This document shows, one piece after another, positions 26,808-35,246 of a stretch of 64,000 nt of DNA; the first letter of the stretch is position 1; the number at the start of each line of letters is the position of its first letter. The notes under the pieces are model-generated. The model ran no database searches and was not told the origin of the DNA. It saw only the letters and a list, made by a program, of their open reading frames with translations. A program made the translations under genes and the position numbers. Origin of the DNA: Rhodospirillaceae bacterium (GTDB lineage Bacteria; Pseudomonadota; Alphaproteobacteria; UBA6615); contig JABIVD010000052.1 in assembly GCA_018667335.1 (NCBI GenBank), positions 100,273 through 164,272 of the forward strand. The letters are read 5' to 3'.

Positions 26808-27986
26808 ATGCAAATCACAGACATCCGCGAAACCGCGATCCCCCTGAATTCGAACCTGCGCAATGCGGTGTTCGATTTCAGCCAGATGACCACCTCGATT
26901 GTCGCCGTGATCACCGACGTGATCCGCGACGGCAAACCGGTCGTCGGCTATGCCTTCAACTCTACCGGACGCTATGCCTGCGGCGCCCAGATGCGCGCGC
27001 GGTTTATCCCGCGGATCATGGACTCGGACCCGGATAGCCTCATCGACGAGGCGCGCAACAACCTCAACCCGGAGGCGATCCTCACGGCCATGATGCAGGG
27101 CGAGAAACCGGGCGGGCATTCCGACCGCTCGGTGGGCATCGGCACGATCGAGGTCGCGGTCTGGGATGCGATCGCGAAGATCGAGGAGAAGCCGGCCTAT
27201 CAATCCATCGCCGACCGCTACAACCCGGGCGGTGAAAAGCCCGACATGTTCGTCTATGTGGGCGGCGGCTGGTACGCGCCGGGCAAGGGCATTCCCGAGC
27301 TGCTCGACGAGATGCGCGGCTATCTCGACATGGGCTACACCCAGCTCAAGATGAAGGTGGGCGGCGCGCCGATCTCGGAAGACCTGCAACGGCTGGAAGC
27401 CGTACTGGAACTTGTCGGCAACGACGGCTGGAACCTGGCAGTGGACGCCAATTGCGGCCTCACACCCGACGAGGCGCGCGCCTATGCGAAGGCGCTGTCA
27501 CCCTACAAGCTGCGCTGGTACGAAGAGCCGACCGACCCGCTCGATTTCGCGCTGATGGCCGAGCTCGCGGATCTCTACGAACCGCCGCTGGCGACCGGTG
27601 AGAATCTGTTTTCCGCCCAGGACATGCAAAATCTCGTCACCTTTGGCGGCATGCGCCAGAATCATGACGTCCTGCAGATCGACCCGCCGCAAAGCTATGG
27701 CGTGGTCGCCGTCGCGCGCACCGTCGAGATGCTGAACGCCCAGGGCTGGGCCGCCGGCAATTCGGTTATGCCCCATGGCGGCAATCAGATGTCGCTGCAC
27801 ATCGCCGCGGGGCTGGGCATGCTGCTGTGCGAATCCTATCCCAACACCTTCGGGATGTTCTCCGGCTTCGCCGACGATGCGGAGATCATCGACGGGTATC
27901 TCAAGCTCGACCCGGACCGTCCCGGCATCGGCTTCGAGGCCCAGGCCGACCTCTACAAGGTGATGTCGGAACTTTCCGCAGGCTAA
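26808..27986 (+). CDS. Enolase-superfamily acid-sugar dehydratase, D-tartrate dehydratase-like
   Basis: 392 residues from the ATG at 26808. The upstream 12 codons are not conserved. Catalytic residues fall almost exactly where they do in Bradyrhizobium D-tartrate dehydratase: K183 (QLKMKVGGAP), metal ligands D213 (AVDANCG), E239 (RWYEEPTDPLDF) and E265 (ATGENLFS), and the D292/H323 pair (QIDPPQSYG, MPHGGNQMS). The N-terminal capping domain also matches (MTTSIVAVITDVIRDG, GEKPGGHSDRSVG). The family abstracts the proton alpha to a carboxylate and eliminates water. The change GGH to GGN after the catalytic His may alter specificity, so the exact substrate remains open. Confidence 0.82.
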   Translation: MQITDIRETAIPLNSNLRNAVFDFSQMTTSIVAVITDVIRDGKPVVGYAFNSTGRYACGAQMRARFIPRIMDSDPDSLIDEARNNLNPEAILTAMMQGEKPGGHSDRSVGIGTIEVAVWDAIAKIEEKPAYQSIADRYNPGGEKPDMFVYVGGGWYAPGKGIPELLDEMRGYLDMGYTQLKMKVGGAPISEDLQRLEAVLELVGNDGWNLAVDANCGLTPDEARAYAKALSPYKLRWYEEPTDPLDFALMAELADLYEPPLATGENLFSAQDMQNLVTFGGMRQNHDVLQIDPPQSYGVVAVARTVEMLNAQGWAAGNSVMPHGGNQMSLHIAAGLGMLLCESYPNTFGMFSGFADDAEIIDGYLKLDPDRPGIGFEAQADLYKVMSELSAG

Positions 27987-28043
27987 ACTCAAACCAAACA
28001 CGGGGCATCAGACCCCGGTGCAATCTTCAGGGAGTGTAATGTC

Positions 28044-29231
28044 ATGATGTTCGAATATTTCCCCGACAATTATCCGTGGTCGATGGCGGCCGTTATGGCC
28101 ATCAACGCCGGCGCCGTTTTGTCCGAGGTCGACGAGGCCCTCAAGCCGCTCAAACCGGTGGCCGCCGCGAATGACGATGCGGCAAACGACGCCTGGCACA
28201 AGCAGTGGATGATGCTGGGCGAACGCAGCGAGCGCCTCGCCGACGAGGATGACGCGGCCGGGCGCCGGATCAGCGCCAGCGCCAAATATCTGCGCGCGGC
28301 CGTGTATTTCATGACCGCCGAGCGCATGTGCAAGTCTGAAGCGCCGATCCGCATCGAGACCTACAACCACATGCTCGAAATCTTCCGCAAAGGCGTCGAG
28401 CGCCAGGACGGCCCCGTCGAGTGGGTCGAAGTGCCCTACTCCCATGACGGCAACGACACGAGCTTGCCGGCACTGTTCTATCCCGCCGATGCCAACGCGG
28501 TGACCGGGGACGGCCCGCCGCCCTGCATCATCCATTTCGACGGCCTGGATGTGATGAAGGAGTTCCTCTACCTCGCCGGTCTTGCACGTGCGTATGCCGC
28601 GCGCGGCATTTCCACGCTGATGATTGATCATCCGGGGGTCGGCGAGGCGCTGCGTCTGCGCAATCTCAAGCTGTTCCCCGAAACCGAAGTACCGGCAGGT
28701 GCCGCAGTGGATTACCTCGAGACCCGCGCCGACGTCGATTCGGACCGGATCGGCATGGCGGGCATCAGCCTGGGCGGCTACTACGTGCCGCGCGCCGCCG
28801 GCTTCGAGCACCGCCTGAAATGCGCGATCGCATGGGGCGGCATCAACGACTACGGCAAGATCACGCGCGGACGTCTGGACGGGACCGGCACGAAACTATC
28901 CGTGTCGCACTGGGAAGAGCACATGAACTGGGTGTTCGGCACCAACTCCGCCGAAGAAATCCTCGAAGTCGTCGACCGGATGAACCTGGACGAAGCCGTT
29001 CCCAATATCGAGTGTCCTCTCCTGGTCGTGCATGGCGAGGGAGATCGGCAAATTCCGCTGGAAATGGCGCAGAAGACCATCCGTGACGCGGTGAAGAGCC
29101 CGCGGGCCGAGCTCAAGGTATTCACCGCCGAGGACGGGGGTGTCGAGCACTGCCAGGTCGATCACGGCTCCCTTGCCGTCGAATATATGACGGACTGGGC
29201 AGCCAATGTGCTGGGCGGCAAGACCGACTAA
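28044..29231 (+). CDS. Alpha/beta hydrolase with helical N-terminal domain (FrsA/2,6-dihydroxypseudooxynicotine hydrolase-like)
   Basis: 395 residues. An N-terminal helical region of about 130 residues precedes the hydrolase fold. The nucleophile is the serine of GMAGISLGGYYVPR, the acid is in VVHGEGDRQIP, and the histidine is in EHCQVDHGS. This layout matches a group including the C–C hydrolase for 2,6-dihydroxypseudooxynicotine and FrsA-type esterases. It follows the dehydratase gene by 57 bases on the same strand. A ring-fission or ester-cleaving step in the same catabolic route is a reasonable inference. Confidence 0.82.
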   Translation: MMFEYFPDNYPWSMAAVMAINAGAVLSEVDEALKPLKPVAAANDDAANDAWHKQWMMLGERSERLADEDDAAGRRISASAKYLRAAVYFMTAERMCKSEAPIRIETYNHMLEIFRKGVERQDGPVEWVEVPYSHDGNDTSLPALFYPADANAVTGDGPPPCIIHFDGLDVMKEFLYLAGLARAYAARGISTLMIDHPGVGEALRLRNLKLFPETEVPAGAAVDYLETRADVDSDRIGMAGISLGGYYVPRAAGFEHRLKCAIAWGGINDYGKITRGRLDGTGTKLSVSHWEEHMNWVFGTNSAEEILEVVDRMNLDEAVPNIECPLLVVHGEGDRQIPLEMAQKTIRDAVKSPRAELKVFTAEDGGVEHCQVDHGSLAVEYMTDWAANVLGGKTD

Positions 29232-29259
29232 AACTACTCACATAGTCGCTGACAAGGGT

Positions 29260-29288
29260 TTGACTCAATCAAACGCTTGATTGAATAT
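29260..29288 (+). promoter_or_regulatory. Promoter with overlapping perfect 20-bp TetR-type operator
   Basis: The palindrome TCAATCAA-ACGC-TTGATTGA spans 29265–29284 with no mismatch. It fills the spacer between TTGACT (29260–29265) and GAATAT (29283–29288), which are 17 bases apart and resemble -35 and -10 boxes. It lies 44 bases upstream of the TetR start. Binding there would block RNA polymerase, so negative autoregulation is expected. Confidence 0.75.
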
Positions 29289-29328
29289 CCCTCCTGATCG
29301 TCCGGTCAACGGACGGCGGGGAGGAACA

Positions 29329-30033
29329 GTGACGGCACTTCCAGTGGAAGATGCTGGTGTCGCACCGGAGACACGGGGCGGGGCCACGCGCCAACGGATA
29401 CTCGACGCCGCCGAGCGGCTGTTTTCCGAGCATGGCATCAATGGGGTCTCCCTGCGCACGATCACCGCAGAGGCCGGCGCCAACTCGGCTGCCGCCAACT
29501 ATCATTTCGGAACGAAAAAGGGCCTGCTCGACGCCGTGTTTGAGCGCTATGCGACCGGAATGGCCGAGGAGCGCGAGACGCTCCTGGCCGACTGCCACCC
29601 CGCACCCGGCCGACCACCGCTTCTGGAACAGATTATCTCGGCGTTCCTCGAGCCCGGCATGCGCGGGCGCCACGGGGGGGCGACCTTTGCCCGATTGCGC
29701 GCACGGATGCTCGCCGAGAGCAGCGCGCAGACCCGCGAGCTCTATGCCATCCATTTCAACGATTCGAGCTCGCGCTTCCTCGAAGCGCTCGGCAACGCGC
29801 TGCCGGATTTGCCGGCGCATGACCTGCATTGGCGGTTCCACATGCTGCTGGGTGCGATGGTCTACACCCTCGCGAATCCAGGCCGCATTCAAATTCTGAC
29901 CGAGGATGCATGTGATCCCTCGGATCCCGATCAAGCGTTGGACTATCTGGTCCCGATGCTCGCCCAAATGTTTTGCAGCCCACCGATCGCCCACGCGACG
30001 AACCCGGTGGAAATGCTGCGAACTGTCAACTAG
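29329..30033 (+). CDS. TetR/AcrR family transcriptional regulator
   Basis: 234 residues from a GTG at 29329 with GGGGAGGA just upstream; an earlier in-frame TTG at 29281 falls inside the operator. The helix-turn-helix is TRQRILDAAERLFSEHG through SLRTITAEAGANSAAANYHF, with the usual FGTKKGLLDAVFERYA. The C-terminal ligand domain is variable. It sits between the hydrolase and cyclase genes, and a perfect palindrome overlies its promoter. It probably represses itself together with the downstream cyclase and TRAP genes, releasing when the substrate is present. Confidence 0.93.
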   Translation: MTALPVEDAGVAPETRGGATRQRILDAAERLFSEHGINGVSLRTITAEAGANSAAANYHFGTKKGLLDAVFERYATGMAEERETLLADCHPAPGRPPLLEQIISAFLEPGMRGRHGGATFARLRARMLAESSAQTRELYAIHFNDSSSRFLEALGNALPDLPAHDLHWRFHMLLGAMVYTLANPGRIQILTEDACDPSDPDQALDYLVPMLAQMFCSPPIAHATNPVEMLRTVN

Positions 30034-30065
30034 CCCAAACGATACGCCAGAAGGAAAAAACGACG

Positions 30066-31049
30066 ATGGCCAATAAAAATAGCGATATGCGCGTTACGCA
30101 CGAAGTCCTCGCCGAGTACGCCGAGAAGTACAAGAACTGGGGCAAATGGGGTCCCGATGACGAAATCGGTACGCTCAACTACACCACACAGGACGACGTT
30201 GTGGGCGCAGCCCAGTTGGTCAAAAAGGGCAAGGTCATGTCCATGGGCCTGAACTATGACCAGTTCGGTCCTCAGGGCGCCAAGACCCCGTATCCCGCCA
30301 TGGGTCGGTTCAACCCGATCCACATGATGACCCGCACAGGCACGGATGCGTGGGCCGGGACACTCGACAGCCGCGGCATCCGCGGCGCCGACGATCTGGT
30401 CATGATGCCGCTCCAGTGCGGCACCCAGTGGGACGGCCTCGGCCATGTCTTCTATTGGGACCACATGTGGAACGGTTACGAATGCCGTGAAGTCACCTCG
30501 GCCGGTGCCCAGAAAGCCGGTATCGAGAAGACCAAGGACAAGATGACCGGTCGCGGTGTGTTCCTCGATATTCCCCGTGTCAAAGGCGTCGAATGCCTTG
30601 AAGACGGCTATCCGATCACCTGCAAGGATCTCGACGAAGCCTGTGAAGATCAGGGTGTTGAAGTGCGCAAGGGCGATTATGTCGTGCTGCGCACCGGCAT
30701 GATGGAGCGCTGCCTGAATGATGGCACCTGGGACGGATATGCGGGCGGCGACGCTGCAGGCATGGCGTTCGAGACCCTCGACTGGATCTTCAACAAGGAA
30801 ATCGCCGGTTACGCATCGGACACCTGGGGCAACGAAGTGCGCCCCTGCGAGACCGACGAGAACATCAACCAGCCCTGGCACTGGATCGCCATTCCGATCC
30901 TGGGCCTGACCATGGGCGAAATCTTCTATCTCAAGGACATCGCCGACGATTGTGCGGAAGATAAAGTCTATGAGTTCATGTTTGTCGCCCCCGCCCTGCC
31001 GATTACGGGCGCGGTCGGATCGCCGACCAATCCGCTGGCGATTAAATAA
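30066..31049 (+). CDS. Cyclase family protein (PF04199), larger type
   Basis: 327 residues from the ATG at 30066, preceded by AGAAGGAAAA; the frame upstream lies within TetR. The metal motif is PLQCGTQWDGLGHVFYWD, the variant of H-x-G-T-H-x-D-x3-H found in the larger members, with the Asp and final His kept. Family members hydrolyse cyclic amides or esters using a divalent metal. It is 32 bases after the TetR stop and 179 bases before dctP. This places it in the TetR-controlled unit beside the transporter that probably imports its substrate or precursor. Confidence 0.88.
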   Translation: MANKNSDMRVTHEVLAEYAEKYKNWGKWGPDDEIGTLNYTTQDDVVGAAQLVKKGKVMSMGLNYDQFGPQGAKTPYPAMGRFNPIHMMTRTGTDAWAGTLDSRGIRGADDLVMMPLQCGTQWDGLGHVFYWDHMWNGYECREVTSAGAQKAGIEKTKDKMTGRGVFLDIPRVKGVECLEDGYPITCKDLDEACEDQGVEVRKGDYVVLRTGMMERCLNDGTWDGYAGGDAAGMAFETLDWIFNKEIAGYASDTWGNEVRPCETDENINQPWHWIAIPILGLTMGEIFYLKDIADDCAEDKVYEFMFVAPALPITGAVGSPTNPLAIK

Positions 31050-31145
31050 CGGGACGCAAGAGTAAATATTTCTGTCCCGAGTCTGCCGTGCCGGTAGGAT
31101 GGTCTGCAACAACGGACCAAAAATACAGGTCACGGATGTTTGTGA

Positions 31146-31177
31146 CGGTTGGCCTTGACCCGTTCTGGGGCCAACCG
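31146..31177. repeat. 9-bp inverted repeat upstream of dctP
   Basis: Arms CGGTTGGCC (31146–31154) and GGCCAACCG (31169–31177) are exact reverse complements with a 14-base loop. No T-run follows, so it is not a convincing terminator. It lies 51 bases before the dctP start and could be an mRNA structure or operator. Confidence 0.4.
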
Positions 31178-31228
31178 CAGAGTTAATCCAAGAACGGGGG
31201 AGCGCTCAACGTCTCTAGGGAGGATCCA

Positions 31229-32422
31229 ATGCGCAAAACACTATTAGCAACCACCAGCCTGGCAATAGGCATGGTACTGGCGGTCGGAACGGCCGTCGCA
31301 GGCCCAGTCGGCGCGAATGTCGAAGAAGCAAAGAAGAACGCACAGGTTGTTCTCGACTGGTTCGACGGCAAGCTCGACAATTACGGCAAGAACGAAGTCT
31401 CATATGACGGACCGGTTATCGAGTTCCGCTCGACGAGCCACATTCCGGCGGTGTCGGGTCTGGCCAAACTCCAGATCCAGGGCTTCGACAACCTCGAGCG
31501 TATGTCGAACGGCAAGATCAAGGTCTCGACGACCTGGTCCCAGTCGGTCCATGGCGTACGCGAAGGCCGTAAGGCCGTCCGTACCGGACTGTCCGATCAG
31601 GCCCCTTGCTTCTCGCTCTACACGGCACGCGACTACAATGTGGTTGGCGGACTGGGACTGCCGTTCCTGTTCAACAACTCGCATGAAGCGGTGGCCACGG
31701 CCGAACACCTCTATCCGAAGTATCTGAAGGATGAGTTCGAGCGGTTCAAGGTCAAGATCATGCGCGAGGCCCACACGGGCCCGTATCATCTGTACAACAG
31801 CAAGCCCGTTAGGACGCTTGCCGACGTCCAGGGCATGAAGGTTCGTGCCGGTGGCGGCACGCATGCGGCGATCATCGGTGCCTTGGGTGCGACCCAGGTG
31901 TCCATGCCGGGTGCATCGGCCTACACGGCCATGCAGCGCGGCACGATCGACGCGATCCACTTCAACGACGCCGCGGCGCTGATTTTCAAGCTCCACGAAG
32001 TCGCTGATTTCCGCACTCAGAACGGCTTCAACGTGCTGACGATCGAGTACTGCATGTCCGGTGACTGGTTCGATGACCTGCCGGCTGACCTGCAGGTTGT
32101 CGTCAACAATTGGGGCCGTCAGATGGCGATCGCCGAAGCGGCTGGCTTCTACGACTATGGCGGACAGGTCAATGTCTCCAAGATGGAAGCCCAGGGCCTC
32201 AAGAGCATCGACATGGGTGCAGCCGAACTCGACAAGTGGAAAGCCGCCGTCGCGGGTGTCGAGGCCGCATTTGTTGCGGACGCCGAGAAGAAGGGCGTTC
32301 CGGCCAAGGCCATGATGGCTGACATTCGGGCAGGCGCGGCCAAGTATGCCGGCATGTCTCCGAACGAAGTCATGCTCGACGCGATCAACAATCCCGTCCA
32401 GGGCATGTACGACATGAAGTAA
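31229..32422 (+). CDS. dctP: TRAP transporter DctP-type solute-binding protein
   Basis: 397 residues, somewhat longer than the usual 330–350 of DctP proteins. The signal peptide is MRKTLLATTSLAIGMVLAVG followed by TAVAGP, cleaved probably after AVA. The ligand-carboxylate arginine is in LADVQGMKVRAGGGTHA, and YTAMQRGTIDAIHF is the conserved later motif. An AGGGAGGA ribosome site precedes the ATG. It binds a small carboxylate in the periplasm for the DctQ/DctM permease encoded downstream after a strong hairpin. The ligand is unknown; neighbours suggest a hydroxy acid or an aromatic or cyclic acid. Confidence 0.93.
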   Translation: MRKTLLATTSLAIGMVLAVGTAVAGPVGANVEEAKKNAQVVLDWFDGKLDNYGKNEVSYDGPVIEFRSTSHIPAVSGLAKLQIQGFDNLERMSNGKIKVSTTWSQSVHGVREGRKAVRTGLSDQAPCFSLYTARDYNVVGGLGLPFLFNNSHEAVATAEHLYPKYLKDEFERFKVKIMREAHTGPYHLYNSKPVRTLADVQGMKVRAGGGTHAAIIGALGATQVSMPGASAYTAMQRGTIDAIHFNDAAALIFKLHEVADFRTQNGFNVLTIEYCMSGDWFDDLPADLQVVVNNWGRQMAIAEAAGFYDYGGQVNVSKMEAQGLKSIDMGAAELDKWKAAVAGVEAAFVADAEKKGVPAKAMMADIRAGAAKYAGMSPNEVMLDAINNPVQGMYDMK

Positions 32423-32432
32423 CGGAGGTCTC

Positions 32433-32463
32433 GTCCGGCCGGTGCATTTGGCACCGGCCGGAC
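32433..32463 (+). promoter_or_regulatory. Perfect 13-bp GC-rich hairpin between dctP and dctQ
   Basis: GTCCGGCCGGTGC (32433–32445) and GCACCGGCCGGAC (32451–32463) are exact reverse complements with a 5-base loop ATTTG. No T-run follows. It begins 11 bases after the dctP stop. Such structures typically protect the upstream mRNA from 3' exonucleases, allowing more binding protein than permease. The TAXI-TRAP locus at 3.5 kb has an equivalent hairpin. Confidence 0.65.
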
Positions 32464-32485
32464 ACCTTCTGAAAGGCTCCTGAAA

Positions 32486-33007
32486 ATGGAAAAAATCGAA
32501 AAATCTTTCCAGTTCATATCCAGAAATCTCGACAGAATCGGCGGCCTTATCGTGCTGCCCGCGATCTCCATCATCGTGATTGTCGATGTGTTCAAACGCT
32601 ACGCGTTGAACGACCCGTGGATCTGGAGCCTCGAGTTCAACGAGTGGATGTTATTGCTCGTCTTCGCGTTCGCAATCCCGGAATGCACACGCCAGAACGG
32701 CCATGTGCGCATGGAATTGGTGATCTCGAACCTGCCCAAACGCAGCCAGGAGGCGATGGATGTCGTCTATATCCTGTGCGCGATCGTGCTTTTCTATCTC
32801 CTCGGCTTTCACGCCTGGGAAGAGTTCCTCTTCGATTATGAATTGGGACGTATCACAGAATTCGTGCGGCTCCCGATCTGGGGCCACCATCTGGCGATCT
32901 TCGGGATGTGCGTCATCCTGATTCTCTATTATGTGCTGAGATTGTTCGCCACGATCTTCAATTTCAATGAATTCTCGCGGACCGAGTCCGTCGGCCTGGA
33001 GGAGTAG
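32486..33007 (+). CDS. dctQ: TRAP transporter small permease, DctQ type
   Basis: 173 residues with four predicted membrane segments: near LIVLPAISIIVIVDVF, WMLLLVFAFAIPE, VVYILCAIVLFYLLGF and LAIFGMCVILILYYVLR. The stretch SLEFNEWMLLLVFAFAIPE with its E/W pattern and following basic residues is typical of DctQ. It scaffolds DctM in the inner membrane. The stop is three bases before dctM starts. Confidence 0.92.
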   Translation: MEKIEKSFQFISRNLDRIGGLIVLPAISIIVIVDVFKRYALNDPWIWSLEFNEWMLLLVFAFAIPECTRQNGHVRMELVISNLPKRSQEAMDVVYILCAIVLFYLLGFHAWEEFLFDYELGRITEFVRLPIWGHHLAIFGMCVILILYYVLRLFATIFNFNEFSRTESVGLEE

Positions 33008-33010
33008 TCG

Positions 33011-34429
33011 ATGAACGCTAAAGCGATCAATTTTCCCGCGTTGGGTGTGCTGGTAGTCATCCTTCTTGCCGCCGCCATATTCAGCGCTACCGGCACTCTC
33101 GAGCTGCTCAAGTCACTCGACAAGAGCGCCATCGGCCTGGTTGCCTTCGTGGCGATGATGCTGCTCATCGTGCTTGGCGTACCCATCGGCTTCGCCATGC
33201 TGGCGACAGCAGTTGCCGGTTTCTTCATCGTCGGGCGATCGAATTTCGCGGAAACGCAACTCTCGATCACCTTCATCGAGCAGGGCACGAGCTTCGTATT
33301 TGTCGCTGTCCCCCTCTATTTCATGATGGGCCAGATCGTCCAGCGAACGAACATCGCCGCCGATTTGTATGAATGCGTCTATCGATGGCTCGGCCGTTTG
33401 CCCGGCGGGCTGGCGATCTCGTCGGTCGTCGCCTGCGGCGGTTTTGGTGCCGTGTCGGGCGGCAGCGTCACTGCGGTCGCGACGATGGCACCGATGTGCA
33501 TCCCCGCGATGCGCCGCTACAACTATGACGATTCCCTCGCGACCGGCAGTGTGAGCGCCGCGGGCACGCTGGGCATACTCATTCCGCCGAGCATCATCAT
33601 GATCGGCTACGGCATCCTGACCGAGACCTCGATCGGTGCGCTATTCATCGCCGGTATCATTCCCGGCATCCTGATGACGATCGGGTATTCGACAACGATC
33701 GCGGTCAAATGCATCATCAATCCCGAGCTGGGCCCGATTGGCGAGAAATACAGCATGGGCGAAAAGGTCCGGTCACTGACCAAGGTGACACCGGTCTTCC
33801 TGACATTCATCGTCGTGATCGGTGGCATTTACACGGGCGTCTTCACCCCGACCGAAGCCGCCGGTGTCGGCGTGCTGGCGTTGTTGATCATTTCCATCGT
33901 GATGAAGCGTCTGAACATGACGAACTTCAAGGAGTCCCTGCTCAAATCCATGCACACCTCGGCAATGATCTTCGTGATCATCATCGGCGGTCACATGATG
34001 GGCAAATTCGTGGTCCTGACCGGCCTGACAACCGGCGTCGTCGACTGGATCACGGCGGCCGAGTTCTCTCCGCTGATGGTCATGCTGATGATCAGTCTGC
34101 TGTTCATCGTGCTGGGTATGGTGCTGGACGTCTGGGGGATGTTGATCCTGACCATTCCGTTCACCATGCCGATCATCCTGGACCTGGGCTACAGCCCCGT
34201 CTGGTTTGGCGTGTATGCGGTGATCATGGCCGAACTGGCGCTAATCACGCCGCCGGTGGGGATCAATGTCTATGTGATGGCGAAGATGGCGCCCGACGTG
34301 CCGTTGACGAAGATATTCAAGGGTGTCGCACCCTTCTTCATCTTCACGCTGTTCCTGGTCCTGGTGATCACCCTGTTCCCCGAGATCGTGCTGTGGCTGC
34401 CACGTACGGCAGGCATGGGTGTCTTCTGA
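33011..34429 (+). CDS. dctM: TRAP transporter large permease, DctM type
   Basis: 472 residues, hydrophobic throughout, with an extra N-terminal segment before the core starting GLVAFVAMMLLIVLGVPIGF. Core motifs GGFGAVSGGSVTAVATMAP and SAAGTLGILIPPSIIMIGYG contain the small-residue helices that hold the sodium and substrate sites. It is the membrane channel of the sodium-coupled TRAP system. A GGAGGAG ribosome site lies within the end of dctQ, so the two are coupled. Confidence 0.95.
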   Translation: MNAKAINFPALGVLVVILLAAAIFSATGTLELLKSLDKSAIGLVAFVAMMLLIVLGVPIGFAMLATAVAGFFIVGRSNFAETQLSITFIEQGTSFVFVAVPLYFMMGQIVQRTNIAADLYECVYRWLGRLPGGLAISSVVACGGFGAVSGGSVTAVATMAPMCIPAMRRYNYDDSLATGSVSAAGTLGILIPPSIIMIGYGILTETSIGALFIAGIIPGILMTIGYSTTIAVKCIINPELGPIGEKYSMGEKVRSLTKVTPVFLTFIVVIGGIYTGVFTPTEAAGVGVLALLIISIVMKRLNMTNFKESLLKSMHTSAMIFVIIIGGHMMGKFVVLTGLTTGVVDWITAAEFSPLMVMLMISLLFIVLGMVLDVWGMLILTIPFTMPIILDLGYSPVWFGVYAVIMAELALITPPVGINVYVMAKMAPDVPLTKIFKGVAPFFIFTLFLVLVITLFPEIVLWLPRTAGMGVF

Positions 34430-34458
34430 TCGGGCCAGGCGTTAAACGGCTTTAAGCT

Positions 34459-35067
34459 TTAGCGAAGCGCACGGCGTTTCGGGTCCGGAGCAACCTCCGG
34501 ACCTGACGCCGCTTGCGCAGGCGATTGTGCCGGCGGCGTCAGCCGGGGCAACGGTGTCACTGATTGTGACGGCACGGCCGAACCGCGCATATCATCTTCG
34601 ACCGGCACTTCCCGTCGGCGCCGATCCGGACCCGTGAATGTTTGCGTCCGAACGAAGGGGCGCGGGTTGGCGAGCAGGCTGTTCAGCCGCGCACCCACAC
34701 CTTTAACCGTGACCGGTTTTGCCAGGAATTCCGTGACGCCGGCATCACGCGCCGACTCGACATGCTGTTTTTCGGAATGCCCCGTAATCATCAGGACCGG
34801 AACCCGGGTCGCCGGATGCGTCGGATCATCGCGCAGCATGCGGGTAAATTCGAGGCCGTTTAACGGCTCCATCATCATGTCCGTGATTATTACATCGGGA
34901 ATCAACAGCTTGCTGTCGTTGAGCGCAGCGACACCGTTGTCCGCCTCTCGCACCTGAGAGACAGTCAATGCCTCCAGAATGCTGCGTAGAAGGCGCCGCA
35001 TATGAGCGTTATCATCAACGATCATCACAGTGAGATCCGACAAATTACTGCCGTACAATTGGTTCAC
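34459..35067 (-). CDS. Single-domain response regulator with Pro-rich C-terminal tail
   Basis: About 202 residues from a GTG at 35067 preceded by GGGGAAG; a longer frame begins with a TTG at 35130. The receiver domain has the acidic pair in VMIVDDNAHMRRLL, the phosphoacceptor Asp in DVIITDMMMEPLNGLEF, the Thr in PVLMITGHS and the Lys in EFLAKPV. The tail carries RPFVRTQTFTGPDRRRR, a segment recurrent in alphaproteobacterial receivers, then a Pro/Ala-rich disordered stretch. There is no DNA-binding output domain, and no kinase is adjacent. It therefore probably acts through protein contacts. Confidence 0.85.
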   Translation of the reverse strand: MNQLYGSNLSDLTVMIVDDNAHMRRLLRSILEALTVSQVREADNGVAALNDSKLLIPDVIITDMMMEPLNGLEFTRMLRDDPTHPATRVPVLMITGHSEKQHVESARDAGVTEFLAKPVTVKGVGARLNSLLANPRPFVRTQTFTGPDRRRREVPVEDDMRGSAVPSQSVTPLPRLTPPAQSPAQAASGPEVAPDPKRRALR

Positions 35068-35193
35068 AAGCTTCCCCGGTATTGCGCTTCTGGTATCTGG
35101 AGAACAGATGCGCGAAAAATCATCCAACAATCGTTAAACTATGCGTTTGTTTGGTTAACAAATGCTTTCGGATCGGATATCCGCACGACCGTG

Positions 35194-35209
35194 ATCGACC
35201 TCGGTCGAT
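35194..35209. promoter_or_regulatory. 16-bp palindrome between response regulator and arsC
   Basis: ATCGACC-TC-GGTCGAT has perfect 7-bp arms. It lies in the 179-base divergent gap, 37 bases before arsC and 127 bases before the response-regulator start. Possible operator; no regulator can be assigned. Confidence 0.35.
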
Positions 35210-35246
35210 GTACCGATTTTCGAACTATTGAGAGAAGGAAACAGAC

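Noticed and set aside
30030..31133. 367-codon minus-strand frame over the cyclase gene
   Set aside because: Antisense to a PF04199 protein with its metal motif and ribosome site.
31146..31177. Terminator after the PF04199 cyclase gene
   Set aside because: The stem is good but there is no T-run and the loop is 14 bases, so it is listed only as an inverted repeat.
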